Source of the DNA: Utricularia gibba
Lineage: Eukaryota; Streptophyta; Magnoliopsida; Lamiales; Lentibulariaceae
Direction of reading: 5' to 3'
Length of the DNA stretch: 64,000 nt
Assembly (NCBI GenBank): GCA_002189035.1
Contig: CM007989.1
Location: 1,798,001 to 1,862,000, forward strand
A program made the position numbers and the translations under genes. Positions 47,715 to 58,579 of this stretch are shown here, piece by piece. Position 1 is the first letter of the stretch. Each line of letters starts with the position of its first letter. The notes under the pieces were generated by a model. It worked only from the letters and a program-made list of their open reading frames with translations, made no database searches and had not been told where the DNA came from.

Positions 47715-50700
47715 ATGGCTGACTTGTCTCTAACAGATGGAGTGCTCGGAGTTTCAGGGATACCCATTCTATCTGATGTCCATGAAAGTGTTTTTTTGAC
47801 GCCTGCCCAAGTTGATTCAGGTTGTTTCATTGGTGTTCACTCTGATAAGCCTGGCAGCTGCCTTGTGTTTCCAGTTGGGAAGCTCATGTACTAGTAACAC
47901 TGAACTCTTTTCCCCTATCTTGTTCTAAAGATGTGACCTGTCTTTTGCTAAGGGAAATAGCTTTTTGGCAGAGGATTAAGATTTCTAAGTCTGTATCGGT
48001 TCAAGTTATGGTGGATGACTCAGTGGATGGGCAAATGCGGGCAGGAAATACCCCACGAGACCCAGTTTTTGATGGTAGAGGTGCCTGATTCACTCACACA
48101 AGTAACATATTACGCCATCTTCTTGCCCATTTTGGAAGGCAGTTTCAGGGCTGTGCTTCAGGGGAATCCCAAGGATGAGCTGGAGATATGTTTAGAAAGC
48201 GGTATTTAAACATTGCAAAAGCTCTAGTACAAAAATAGAGAGAGGGAGTTTTCGCTTAGCAATTTCTCTGAGACTTCTTTTGCGTATGCAGGTGATCCTT
48301 CTGTTCAAGAACTTATAGGGAAAGATCTGGTTTATGTGGCTGCTGGCGTCGACCCATACCGCATCATCGAAACCTCTATAAAGTGGGTTCAGTTGTTATC
48401 TTCTATAACTGCTTTAATTCAGTAGACACTCTTTAACTGTGACACTTAAACCCAAGGAATTCACAACGAACAGTCCAATGAGGCATGGAAGGTACTTCCA
48501 GTGGGGCCTTTGTATTGCCAAATAGAAAAGAAGGTGGAATGCTTTAGTACAATATCCTAAAAGACGAAAAAAAAAAGCTATGCTACCATTGCTATCCGAT
48601 TTATGTATACTGTGCTTAAGAAGACTATTTTCATCAAGCTCCATGAGTTTTCCACCAATACGAGTAGCAAATAAATCATTTGTTTCTCAAAATGACTTGC
48701 AAGGGCAGATTTTTAGAACAGCACTTGGGGACCTTCTTCCACAGAGACAGGAAGGAGGTAACTCTTGTTTGCGTAGCCCTCTATTTTATCATTTTTGGGT
48801 GGATGGTCTATTGATTTTCGTGGTTTTTTGGTTTAGGTGCCTGATATTTTGAACTGGTTCGGATGGTGCACATGGGATGCATTTTATACTGATGTTACTG
48901 CTGATGGAGTAAAGGCAGGACTAAAGAGGTAATAGAAGGTTATTACCTGATGAAGATCCATGTGACAGATTTTTTGGTCTAAAATAAAACGAGCAGATTA
49001 ATTAGAAGTTATACTAGTTGAAGATACAGCTCTTTCTATGTTAAAGGGCTTCTTTTTGCTCTCAGCTTGGAGAATGGTGGAGCTCCTGCAAGGTTTGTGA
49101 TCATTGATGATGGATGGCAAACAGTTGAAATGGATCCTGTGAGTACTGAAGCCAGAATTGGGGACAGTGCCAAGTGAGAACTATAAATGCTTGAAATGTA
49201 GAAATGAGTATGTTGTTTTCTCTTCTTCAATGACTACATTTCCTTCCTATCATTTAAGTCTCAGTAATCGACTAAGTCGAATCACCGAGAATCAAAAATT
49301 CCAAAGGGATTACATTGGTGATGAAGAGGGACCAGGAACTGGATTTCGCCAAATCATTCATGAACTCAAAGACCAGTGCAGCTTGAAGTACATTCATGAA
49401 CTATCTCCTTTCCCTTCCTCCTTTTATCATATTTAAATTTTGGGTAACTTCTTCAGGTATGTTTATATCTGGCATGCTATAGTCGGGTACTGGGGTGGCA
49501 TTAAAGCTGACACTGCTGAAATGCAAGTATACAATCCGAAGATGGTTTCTCCTGTTATACCCCCTGGTGTTGAGTCAAATGGCATTGACTTTGTGATGAA
49601 GAGCATAATGATGAATAAAGTTGGCCTTGTCGACCCTGAGAAAGTTGACTCCTTCTACAATGATTTGCATTCCTACTTATCATCTGTTGGTATTGATGGA
49701 GTTAAAGTAGATAATCAGAGCATACTTGAAACTCTCGGGGTGGGATCTGGAGGGAGAGTAAACCTTGCTAGAAAATACCATGAAGCTCTAGAGACATCTG
49801 TCTCCAAAAACTTCGGGAACAATGGAACAATTGCTTGTATGAGCCACAGTATGGATTCTTTCTACAAGTAGGGGATTTCTCGTTCTTTCATCCTTAACTA
49901 CATGGCTTAGAGTTAGAGATGTTCTTAGCAAGCTTGTTTTGACATCTTGCAGCGCAAAGAAAACTGCAATTATCAGGGCATCAGATGATTTCTTTCCAAG
50001 AGATCCAGCTTCACATACCATCCATGTAGCATCAGTTTCTTACAACTCCATTTTCTTGGGAGAGTTTATGCACCCGGATTGGGATATGTTTCACGTGAGC
50101 ACTACATTTGCAAGTTTCTGTGAACTTTCAGGTACTAGTTTTTATTATAAACTACATGGTTTTATTGGCAGAGTTTGCATCCTATGGCCGAATACCATGC
50201 TGCTGCTCGAGCTGTTGGAGGCTGTCCAGTCTATGTCAGGTGCAGCCTTCGATGAATACTCCTTATTCTGCAAGATAATTTACAATCAATGCCTTGTTGT
50301 TTCAGTGACAAGCCTGAGAATCATGATTTTAATGTTCTAAAGAAACTTGTGCTGCCTGATGGATCCATCCTGAGGGCGAAACTTCCTGGAAGACCCACCA
50401 GAGACTGCTTGTTCTCTGACCCAACAAGTGACGGAAAAAGGTAACAACAAAATAAAGTTCAGCCCTCGTAGAATCAACAAGAAGCAATCCCAATCAACTC
50501 TACCGAAATTTGCTGCAGTCTTCTGAAAATCTGGAACATGAACGACTGTACTGGAGTTCTTGGCGTATTCAACTGCCAGGGAGCCGCATGGAGCCGAACA
50601 AGTGTAAGGAATGTGATCCATGACGAGCACCCAAAAACAATCTCCGGAACCATCCAGGCAATGGATGTGGCATACCTTGGAAAGGTTGCAGCAAAAGGAT

Positions 50701-51181
50701 GGGATGGAGACTGCATACTGTATTCTCACAGAGAAGGTGCAGTTCAGCTAGATCACTCTCCGTCTGATCCACCGAACTAGTTACTACTCTTCTGTTTCTT
50801 CCTTCCACAGGAAAACCAACATATGTTTCAGACAAGCAGCCCATCTCCATTGAGCTCAAAGGGCGAGAGTTCGAACTCTTCACAGTAGTCCCCGTGGAAA
50901 AACTCTCCAAGGAAGCAGCTTTTGCACCAATAGGCCTGATCAAGATGCTCAACTCCGGCGGAGCCATAAAGGAACTGAAGTACGAATCCAAGCAAGTTGT
51001 TCATATGAGAGTCCGGGGGTGCGGTGTCTTCGGGGCGTATTCATCTTTAAAACCAAGAAGAGTGGTTGTTGAGATGGAGGAGAAGGAGTTTGTGTATGAA
51101 GAGAGCTCCAAGCTTCTGAGTCTGAGTTTAGGTGTTCCTGTGGAGAAGACGTACCTCTGGAGCGTAACAGTTGAGCTTTGA
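47715..51181 (+). CDS. Raffinose synthase family / seed imbibition protein (GH36)
   Basis: Probable galactinol-sucrose galactosyltransferase or alkaline alpha-galactosidase, in the cytosol. Thirteen exons: 47715-47887, 47972-48201, 48292-48382, 48709-48757, 48837-48928, 49066-49173, 49259-49387, 49457-49867, 49953-50094, 50172-50239, 50306-50440, 50519-50736 and 50811-51181. All phases agree and give 738 aa. Motifs: [94 protein letters not shown], the nucleophile region [67 protein letters not shown], and [18 protein letters not shown]1/RFS2 or SIP1 and SIP2 cannot be separated by eye. No break. Confidence 0.95.
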
Positions 51182-52200
51182 GCTCCCTGTTGCTATCTTC
51201 AAATCATTCAGCATGAAACCTGAATCCCCACCATCATTCATCAGTTTCCACTCTCTGGATTTTTTTTCTCTGGAAACAATTCCTGTGGGAAATGATTTTT
51301 CATAAAAATGATAACTTTTGGAATAAAATTTGAAAAATGATTATCAATATTTATTTTCGTATATTTCATGCTACATTACCAGAAAATGATAAACAAAAGA
51401 TTAATCTACTTGATTCAGAATTGAGAGATAATATCAATATACTAAATATATTGTAATCAAATAAAATAAATTTTATTTCAAAACATATTCTAAGTTTTAA
51501 TTTAAGTAAAATTTAAAATAAACATCCATAGTCATTCACTAAGTAAACCATTAACAATCTTAAATATAAAAATTGAAAAACTATAAATAATTTTTTTCAT
51601 TTATAAAAATAATATTATTTTTAAAAACTTTTTAGCACTTTCATACCAACTCCAAATGCCAAGTGAAAGCATAAATACTACAGATACCAAATATGTGATA
51701 AAAATGATCAATTTTAATTAAAATTTTTTTATCTTAATGTGTGAAATAAAAAAAGTAAACATAGTCAGATTTGTAAATGACCCTAACTACCAAAGATTGA
51801 TGAGATGCTTATGACATCACATTTTCCATTTTATTAAATGATTTATAGTTTTTTTTAAGAAAAATCTCATTATTAGCATATCAAGATAAATTAAATTGGA
51901 ATTCAAGGTTATTAAAAAAATCTCATTATTATATAAAAAATTATATAATAATGCGTTACGTATTTAAGAAATTGAGATGAAAAATTTGATCGGAAGAATT
52001 AAATTATAATGTGTTATGTATTTAAGGTAATTCGGATTTATGACATAAGTACAAGTGAATTTAAATTATATTATATTAGTATATTCGGAGTTGGGGGAAA
52101 TAAATTAATATTTTAAATAAAAAATTCATAGACAGACGCATCCATGGGGATAGGACCACAATCAACTAGTCCCTTTCATTCCTACGCATTGTGATGCTCG
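51182..52200. other. AT-rich spacer between the raffinose synthase and WD40 genes
   Basis: About 1 kb of AT-rich DNA with no gene. A partial direct repeat, taatgcgttacgtatttaag at about 51949 and taatgtgttatgtatttaag at about 52008, occurs near the downstream end. The last part is the promoter of the WD40 gene. Confidence 0.55.
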
Positions 52201-52239
52201 CCCGAGCCCAGAGGATAAAGATTGGGCGACATAAAGCGC

Positions 52240-53501
52240 ATCTCTCTCCCCTCCCCTCTTTTCGCACCGGGATCTGCTCGCCGGAAAGTTTCCGGATTTG
52301 CCGTCTGCCGATTACTCTTCCCAACTCACAACGCTTCTGAATCCGAATTGGAGCATCCCTCACTTGCCTCTCTTTTTCTTTTTCTTTCCGATCAGGTAAC
52401 CAACGATCTCTTGATTGAGTTCGATTCCTGTGCTTTATTTTCTTTTCTTTCCTTTTTTTCTGGTTTTCTGCGGGCCCTTCCGTGTGTTTCCTTTTCTCTG
52501 ATGGGGAATTCGTTTTTTTTGTTCTAGTTAGGAATATCAAGTGGTACGTTTTTGTCAGTTTGATGTGGGGGGAGGAATAAGTTTTTCCAGAAAAAAAGTG
52601 AGTCTTTCGTTTTGTTCATTCTTCTATTGCTTGTCTTTTTGATTCCCCGACGGATTCTTTGCTGGGCGAAATGCGGCCGTTGCTGCTCTTCTCTTTTCTT
52701 TTTTCTTGATTGTATTTCGCCGGCGGAATAAAGTTGAAGGAAAATAAACCGACATCGAAGGCTCAGAACTCCTAATTTCCTTTTTCTTGGTTTTTCTTGC
52801 GCTTATAGGGAAGCCTAGTGCTGCCCGAAGTTGTTGGGTCTCGCGAAGGTTTTTCTTGTCTGCTCCTCCCATTCTTCTCGGATATAGCATTTTGCTTTTG
52901 CTGAGATGTCTTGGTGATATTTGAAGCTTGAGAAACCGTAGTGTTGCTCTGGGAGGTTGGATCTTGCAAAGGTTTCTGCTTGTCTTTTTCTCCTAGTAGT
53001 TTGCCGATGTTGCTCTGAGAGGTTGAAAGGTTTTTGCTTGTCCTTTTCTCCTAGTGGTTTGCTTAATTTTAGAGCTGGTAAAGAAAAAAAAAAGGGTATC
53101 CTTTTGATCGGGTCTTTGTCTTTTCCTATCACTTTTGGATTCTATGTTAACTTAATACTCGTTGAATTTTAATTGTAATTTCTATGCCTTGGTTTGAATT
53201 CCTGATAAAGGATGCATCTGACTCGCTTGCTTGATTTTGTTGCGAGTATCGTGCATGACACAAAGTGTTGAAGCTTCGTCCAACATGGCCTTCGGTGTCT
53301 TTTTCTAATCCTGGTTTCAATTCAATGAGCGCATTTATGTTTAAAGCTATGCCACTGACATCACACACTGTTATCTTTTTCGAGGTTGCATCGTAGTGTT
53401 TATGGCATTTTTTAAATGCAACCTTTTGCTTCAAAAAGGTGGAATTATCTGAATAAATTCTGCCTACGATTTTTTATTATCTTTCGTGCTTGCAGTTTAT
53501 A
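52240..53501 (+). other. Leader exon and 1.1-kb leader intron of the WD40 gene
   Basis: The leader probably starts near 52240-52300 and ends at a good donor, atcag|gtaacc (exon end 52395). The acceptor tgcag at 53491-53495 lies just before the ATG at 53502. The intron is 52396-53495, about 1.1 kb, and rich in T. Long first introns in leaders often raise expression; that role is not shown here. Confidence 0.55.
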
Positions 53502-56176
53502 ATGTCTCAAGACATAGCAAATGACGCTGAAGACATGGAAGAGGAATATGACATGGAGGATGGGGATGAAGATCTGGAGGAACTGAATGGTGGAGATGTT
53601 GGCAGTTCTGATTCTGATATTGATGATTATGATGATCTGGTTTGTTACTGAGTTGTAGTTCTTTGACTTACAGAAAAAAAGTTTCCAACCTGAGGTTGGT
53701 AATACTCACTTTTGTCTCACTCGTGCAGAATAATAGAGTGCATGACACAACAGCAGCTCAAGCTAGAGAAGGCAAAGACATACAAGGTATTCCATGGGTG
53801 CGACTCAGCATTACACGAGAGAAGTATCGGGAGAGTAGACTGGAACAATACAAGAATTATGAAAATATTCCACACTCTGCGGAGGGATCGGATAAGGCAT
53901 TTTTCTTTCTCACTTTAGAATTTTTTTCTTATCATGTTTCTTCTCTGTGATAATTCATTCTCTCTCCTTCAACCCTTCTACCGGTGAACAGGAATGTCAA
54001 ACAACTGAGAAGGGAGGATGTTACTATGATTTCAGAAGAAATTCAAGATCCGTGAAGTCAACAATCCTACATTTTCAGGTAGTGAAAAGAATTCGATTGT
54101 TTCATTAACTGCATATTGAATGTTTCATCAAATATAGTTTGGTTAATTTTTTAATTGCTTGAAGTAACTAGAGGATAAAAGTTTCTGGACTTTAAGGGCG
54201 GTACTTGGGTTTGTTCATGCATTCATGCTTCACGTGTTGTTGAATGTGGACTATGTTCTAGTGATTGATGTCTTTTTCATCAGTTATTTCTTATCGCTAG
54301 CTATCTCATCTTCAATTTGGCAATGTGTTTCCTTGTAGGATTTGTATGTATGTGCTTTGTTGATGTAAAGATGTCTCAAGGGTTAAAGATGTGGGTTTTT
54401 TTTTGCAGTTGAGAAATTTGGTGTGGGCTACATCAAAGCATGATGTGTACCTAATGTCACATTTCTCCGTTATGCATTGGACATCCTTAACATGCACAAA
54501 GTCAGAAGTACTCAATCTGGCTGGCCATGTTGCACCTTGTGAGGTTAGTAGTACTTTCATTTGATGTTGTTCGTTACTCCTCCGTCTTACTTTTATTTCA
54601 TCTGGGTGAGTATAGGAAAATGCATAACTACAAGCATGTGGCTCTATTTTATATAAAACACCTGTGTGTTGTACGCACATATATTAGATACTAGCCTATC
54701 ACTTCCCATATGCAGAAACACCCTGGAAGCTTGTTTGAAGGATTTACCCAGACCCAGGTCAGCACACTCGCTGTCAAGGACAATTTTCTAGTTGCAGGTG
54801 GATTTCAGGGAGAACTTATTTGCAAGGTATATTTGTTTTCCTTGTGCTCATTCAAGTAATGAATAATCAAATTTGTTGCGATTGTGGGGTAATTGTCTGA
54901 AATTTTAATCTACCAAGGGTAGAAAATGATGCATATATTGCTTTGGTTTATTTAGTGTATCTACGATGCTGCGTAAGCCCGCATCTTACTCCAGTTAGCG
55001 TAGAGTATATTATTCTTCTTGTTCTATTGTAGTACTTGGATAGACCTGGAGTTTCATACTGCACCAGAACAACTTATGACGATAATGCAATTACCAACGC
55101 GGTTGAGATATTTACATCTAGCAGGTAACTGCATGAATACCTGTGCATGGCATGCAATTATGTTCCTCCCTACGAACTCTTTATTTTTTTTCGAACCTTC
55201 CCAACCCCTGTGAAGACAATTCATGCAAATTTTGGTGTGTACAGTGGTGCAGTACATTTTATCGCTTCAAATAATGACAATGGAGTTAGAGAGTTCGACA
55301 TGGAGATTTTCCAGCAAACTAACCATTTTCGGTTCCCATGGCCTGTTAATGTGAGTCTTTCGCAATATATTTTTCTGACATACCTGCATCATGCTGCACT
55401 AGATGAGCGAGTACAAGGCGTCTGTCTGTGTTCTCATTCATACACTGTTCTACCATTAGCTTTGTCGTACTATGTTGTCTTTACCGTTGAATTGCATCAC
55501 TGACAGCAACTGCGCACTCGCTGACAGTTTGTTAGAAATATGAATAGTGCACGTACTAGAAACAAAGAATGTTGTCATTCCCTTCCATCTTTGCTATTTG
55601 CAGCATACTTCTCTGAGTCCTGATGGAAAGCTCCTGATCATTGTGGGGGATGATCCCGAAGGTTTGCTGGTCGATTCTCGAAGTGGGAAGGTAAATACAC
55701 TTCCACTGTGCGTACTTGCAGCATCAGTACCAACTCTTCATGTGGTGTCAATATTTTTCCAGACAATCACATCCTTGCATGGTCACTTGGACTACTCCTT
55801 TGCGTCGGCGTGGCACCCCAGTGGCATAACATTTGCAACCGGCAATCAAGACAAGACATGCAGAATTTGGGACATGAGGAACCTGTCCAGGTCGATCACC
55901 GCCTTGAAGGGAAACCTGGGAGCCATCCGGTCCATCCGCTTCACATCCGATGGAAGATTCATGGCGATGGCGGAGCCCGCAGATTTCGTTCATGTGTTCG
56001 ACACCCAAAGCGGGTACCAGAAGGAGCAGGAAATCGACTTCTTCGGCGAGATATCCGGCATGTCATTCAGCCCAGACACGGAGTCGCTCTTCATCGGAGT
56101 CTGGGATCGCACCTACGGCAGCCTCCTCGAGTTCGGCCGAAGAAGAAAGTACCTGTACCTCGACACCTATATCTAA
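53502..56176 (+). CDS. WD40-repeat protein, plant C2A9.03-like
   Basis: A WD40 scaffold protein of unknown partner, conserved between plants and fungi. Nine coding exons: 53502-53639, 53729-53896, 53992-54078, 54409-54543, 54716-54826, 55033-55124, 55245-55350, 55604-55690 and 55763-56176, giving 445 aa in phase. The N-terminus is acidic (MSQDIANDAEDMEEEYDMED), followed by HDTTAAQAREGKDIQGIPW, REKYRESRLEQYKNYENIP, STILHFQLRNLVWATSKHDV, QVSTLAVKDNFLVAGGFQG, YCTRTTYDDNAITNAVE, NDNGVREFDME, HTSLSPDGKLLIIVGDDPEG, TFATGNQDKTCRIWDMRN and DTESLFIGVWDRTYGSLLEF. Exon 2 (ending 53896) appears to use a GC donor (aag|gcattt), and the flanking phase is kept. The function should not be guessed beyond a beta-propeller. 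Confidence 0.92.
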
Positions 56177-56819
56177 ATCCCCTCCTCTTCTTCAAGTGTT
56201 GATGCTTCCCACTGCGCATGATGGCTCCCATGAAGTTTCCACCTTCAGCCGCCGCAGCCGCAGCAGCAGCAGCAAAGTTCCAAGTTCCGGTGTGTGGGGG
56301 AACGCTGTCTAGAGAAGAAAACTTTCAGCTTAGTTTATTTTTTTCTTTTTTTTTTCCGAGTGTCAATAAAAAAAAAAAAAAAAAAAAAAGAGAGAGAATT
56401 AGGGTGCTTTTCTCTTACGTAGTAGTGATATTTCATAAATAATATATTTTTTTCATGTATGCGTTTGCAAGGGATTTAACGTTCCTGGTGGGGCCCGTTC
56501 GGTTTCATAAAACTGTTTTAGTTTTTGTTGGAGAGATTTAAAATTAGCAAATATTTGTGAATTTATTCAATAATTAGTTAATCTTCTATAGGAGTAATTA
56601 TTGTGTTTTTATTTGTATATTAAATTCAGGTAGTAAATAACGGAACATGAGATTAGATCTTTATTAATCCCAATTAATTAATTAACCAGATTCAGCATAT
56701 AATTAATTATCTTTAAATATCCTAAAAATAGATATTTTTCATACTTAGGAAATATACTGCGACTGGGTAATGATTCCTTAGTAGATTTTAGCTGTTAGTT
56801 ATTTACGACTTTCCAAAAT
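56177..56819. other. Spacer between WD40 and zinc-finger genes
   Basis: The 3' UTR of the WD40 gene contains gcagccgcagcagcagcagc near 56255 and an A18-20 tract near 56370. AT-rich promoter-like DNA follows. No gene is seen. Confidence 0.5.
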
Positions 56820-56885
56820 ATGCATACTACTACATATCTTCCCTTGCGCGTTCTTTCCATTGCTACTCTCCCGGCTTCGTTGCAG

Positions 56886-57919
56886 ATGGCTGAGGTCGGA
56901 GGAGGAGGAGGAGAAGAAGAAGGAGGAGGAGGAGGAGGAGGAGGAGTAGGAGGAGAAGAAGGACGACGAGGAGGAGGAGGAGGAGGACGAGGAGGAGGAG
57001 AACGAGGACGAGGAGGACGAGGACGAGGACGAGGAGGAGGTGGTGGTGGTGGTGGTGATGGTGGAGGAGGAGGAGGAGGAGGAGGAGGTGGTGGTGGTGG
57101 TGGTGGTGGTGGAGAAGGAGGAGGAGGTGGTGGTGGTGAAGGAGGAGGAGGAGGAGGAGGTGGTGGTGGAGGAGGAGGAGAAGGTTCTGCTAATAAGTTC
57201 CCTTGCCCAAGCTGCCCGAAGGCGTTCAAATCAGCTAAAGCTTTAGGGGGCACATGAGGGTGCACTCCCTCACATCCCCCACATCAGTGCCCGTCACCGG
57301 GAAGAGAAGGAGTAAGAATCAGAATGGTGATGACAATGATGAAGGGATAAGACGGAAGAAGAAGAGGGTGGAAGAAGGAAAAATTGGAGGGAAGAAGATT
57401 TGCGCAGTTTGCGAAAAGTGTTTCCGTTCAAAGAAGGCGGTGTGCGGTCACATGAGGTGTCATCCGGAGCGGCCGTGGAGAGGCCTGAATCCTGCTTCAG
57501 AGCAGGCAGCGACTAGCAGCAGCAGCCATCCCAATCATCCATCGGCTTCTTCATGTTTGTCTTCTGCCGGAAGGACGTCTGCTGGTGCGGTGTTGCAGAG
57601 TTGGGGTTCGACTGCTCGGCGAGGAAGCAATCCTGGTGCCGGAGGAGGAGGAGCTGCTTCGTCGGAGGCTTCGACATTGAGTTCGACGGGCAAAAATAAC
57701 CCTGCTGTTGCAGCTGCTCATATTCTTATGTTCATGTCTCGTCAGGGCACCCTCAGCCAAGCTACACCAGATGACGATCAGATGAACGTAACAACTACAG
57801 CTGATGACGATCAGATGAACGTAACAACAACAACGACGACGACTGGGAGTGGTGAAAACAATAATGCAGGCTGTATGTTGCCTGATCTGAATGAGAACCC
57901 TCCCCAGGAAGAGCAGTAG
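56886..57919 (+). CDS. C2H2 zinc-finger protein with EAR motif, Gly/Glu-rich, one frameshift
   Basis: Likely nuclear transcriptional repressor. The start is MAEVGGGGGEEE (56886); another ATG lies at 56820. Residues 4-100 are almost pure Gly, Glu and Arg, encoded by GGA/GGT/GAG repeats. The first finger is FPCPSCPKAFKSAKALGG, the KALGGH variant of the plant QALGGH finger, but the frame is lost at the G5 run 57246-57250, before the two His of HMRVH. Reading resumes from about 57251 in the next frame. The second finger is KICAVCEKCFRSKKAVCGHM with RCH. The C-terminus has LPDLNENPP, a DLNxxP EAR repression motif. Reading length 1034 nt is one base short. The gene lacks introns, as usual for this family. 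Confidence 0.82.
56896..57180 (+). repeat. Long (GGA/GGT)n trinucleotide tract in a coding region
   Basis: A nearly uninterrupted purine-rich tract made of gga, gag, ggt and gac units inside the zinc-finger gene. It makes open frames of Gly/Glu, Val and the complementary Pro in several frames, which are shadows. Being repetitive, it is likely length-variable. Confidence 0.85.
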
Positions 57920-58579
57920 AGATACTTATACGTAGACGATCCTTAGTCTCTACACTGCGATTCATGGCAATGCTGGAATGAGCAACCCAGCGAATCGTGA
58001 TTGATTGATTGATTTGCAACCAGAGTGTGTTTGTTTGAACATGTTTTTGTGTTGACTGATTTTCATCTGTCTTCTACCAGTCCTTAGTTACTACACGTCT
58101 TCAACCATGGTTTTCTTCTCCAGCTACCTACCTGCACAAGTCCCCACACACACATCGATATGCATAAAAGTTGGATAGTAGTATTGCTAGGCGAATTGTC
58201 ATTGATTCTAACATAACCTCAGCGTTCAGTGCAACCCGCTACTGTCTCTAGCCAATGCGCTGCTGTTGTTACAAGTGATAGCCCTGGTATTAATCGCTTG
58301 GAAAAGGAGACGAAATCGTTTGTCAATGGAGAAAGAGGATAATCAGGGAAAGTTTTAATTTTGATTCTGGGTTTCCATTTTCTATCTTTGACTTAGATAT
58401 GTGGGTCGAAAAAATTGTCTTTAGAATAGACCCAGAAAACAAAAATTGAATCTTCGTTATCTTGTCTGAGTGTGAGTGTGTGGTGGGTAATTTAAAATGT
58501 AAGATCATCACTTAATGATCAACCACCACCCAAAATCATACTCTTCTTGCTTCGCATTTTTGTGTCCTGGTTACTGAAA
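57920..58579. other. Spacer between zinc-finger and CIA30 genes
   Basis: Zinc-finger 3' region followed by moderately AT-rich DNA containing the promoter of the CIA30 gene. No gene is visible. Confidence 0.5.

Noticed and set aside
56795-57265. Long proline-rich ORF on the minus strand of the zinc-finger gene.
   Set aside because: It is the antisense reading of the GGA/GGT repeat and has no independent support.
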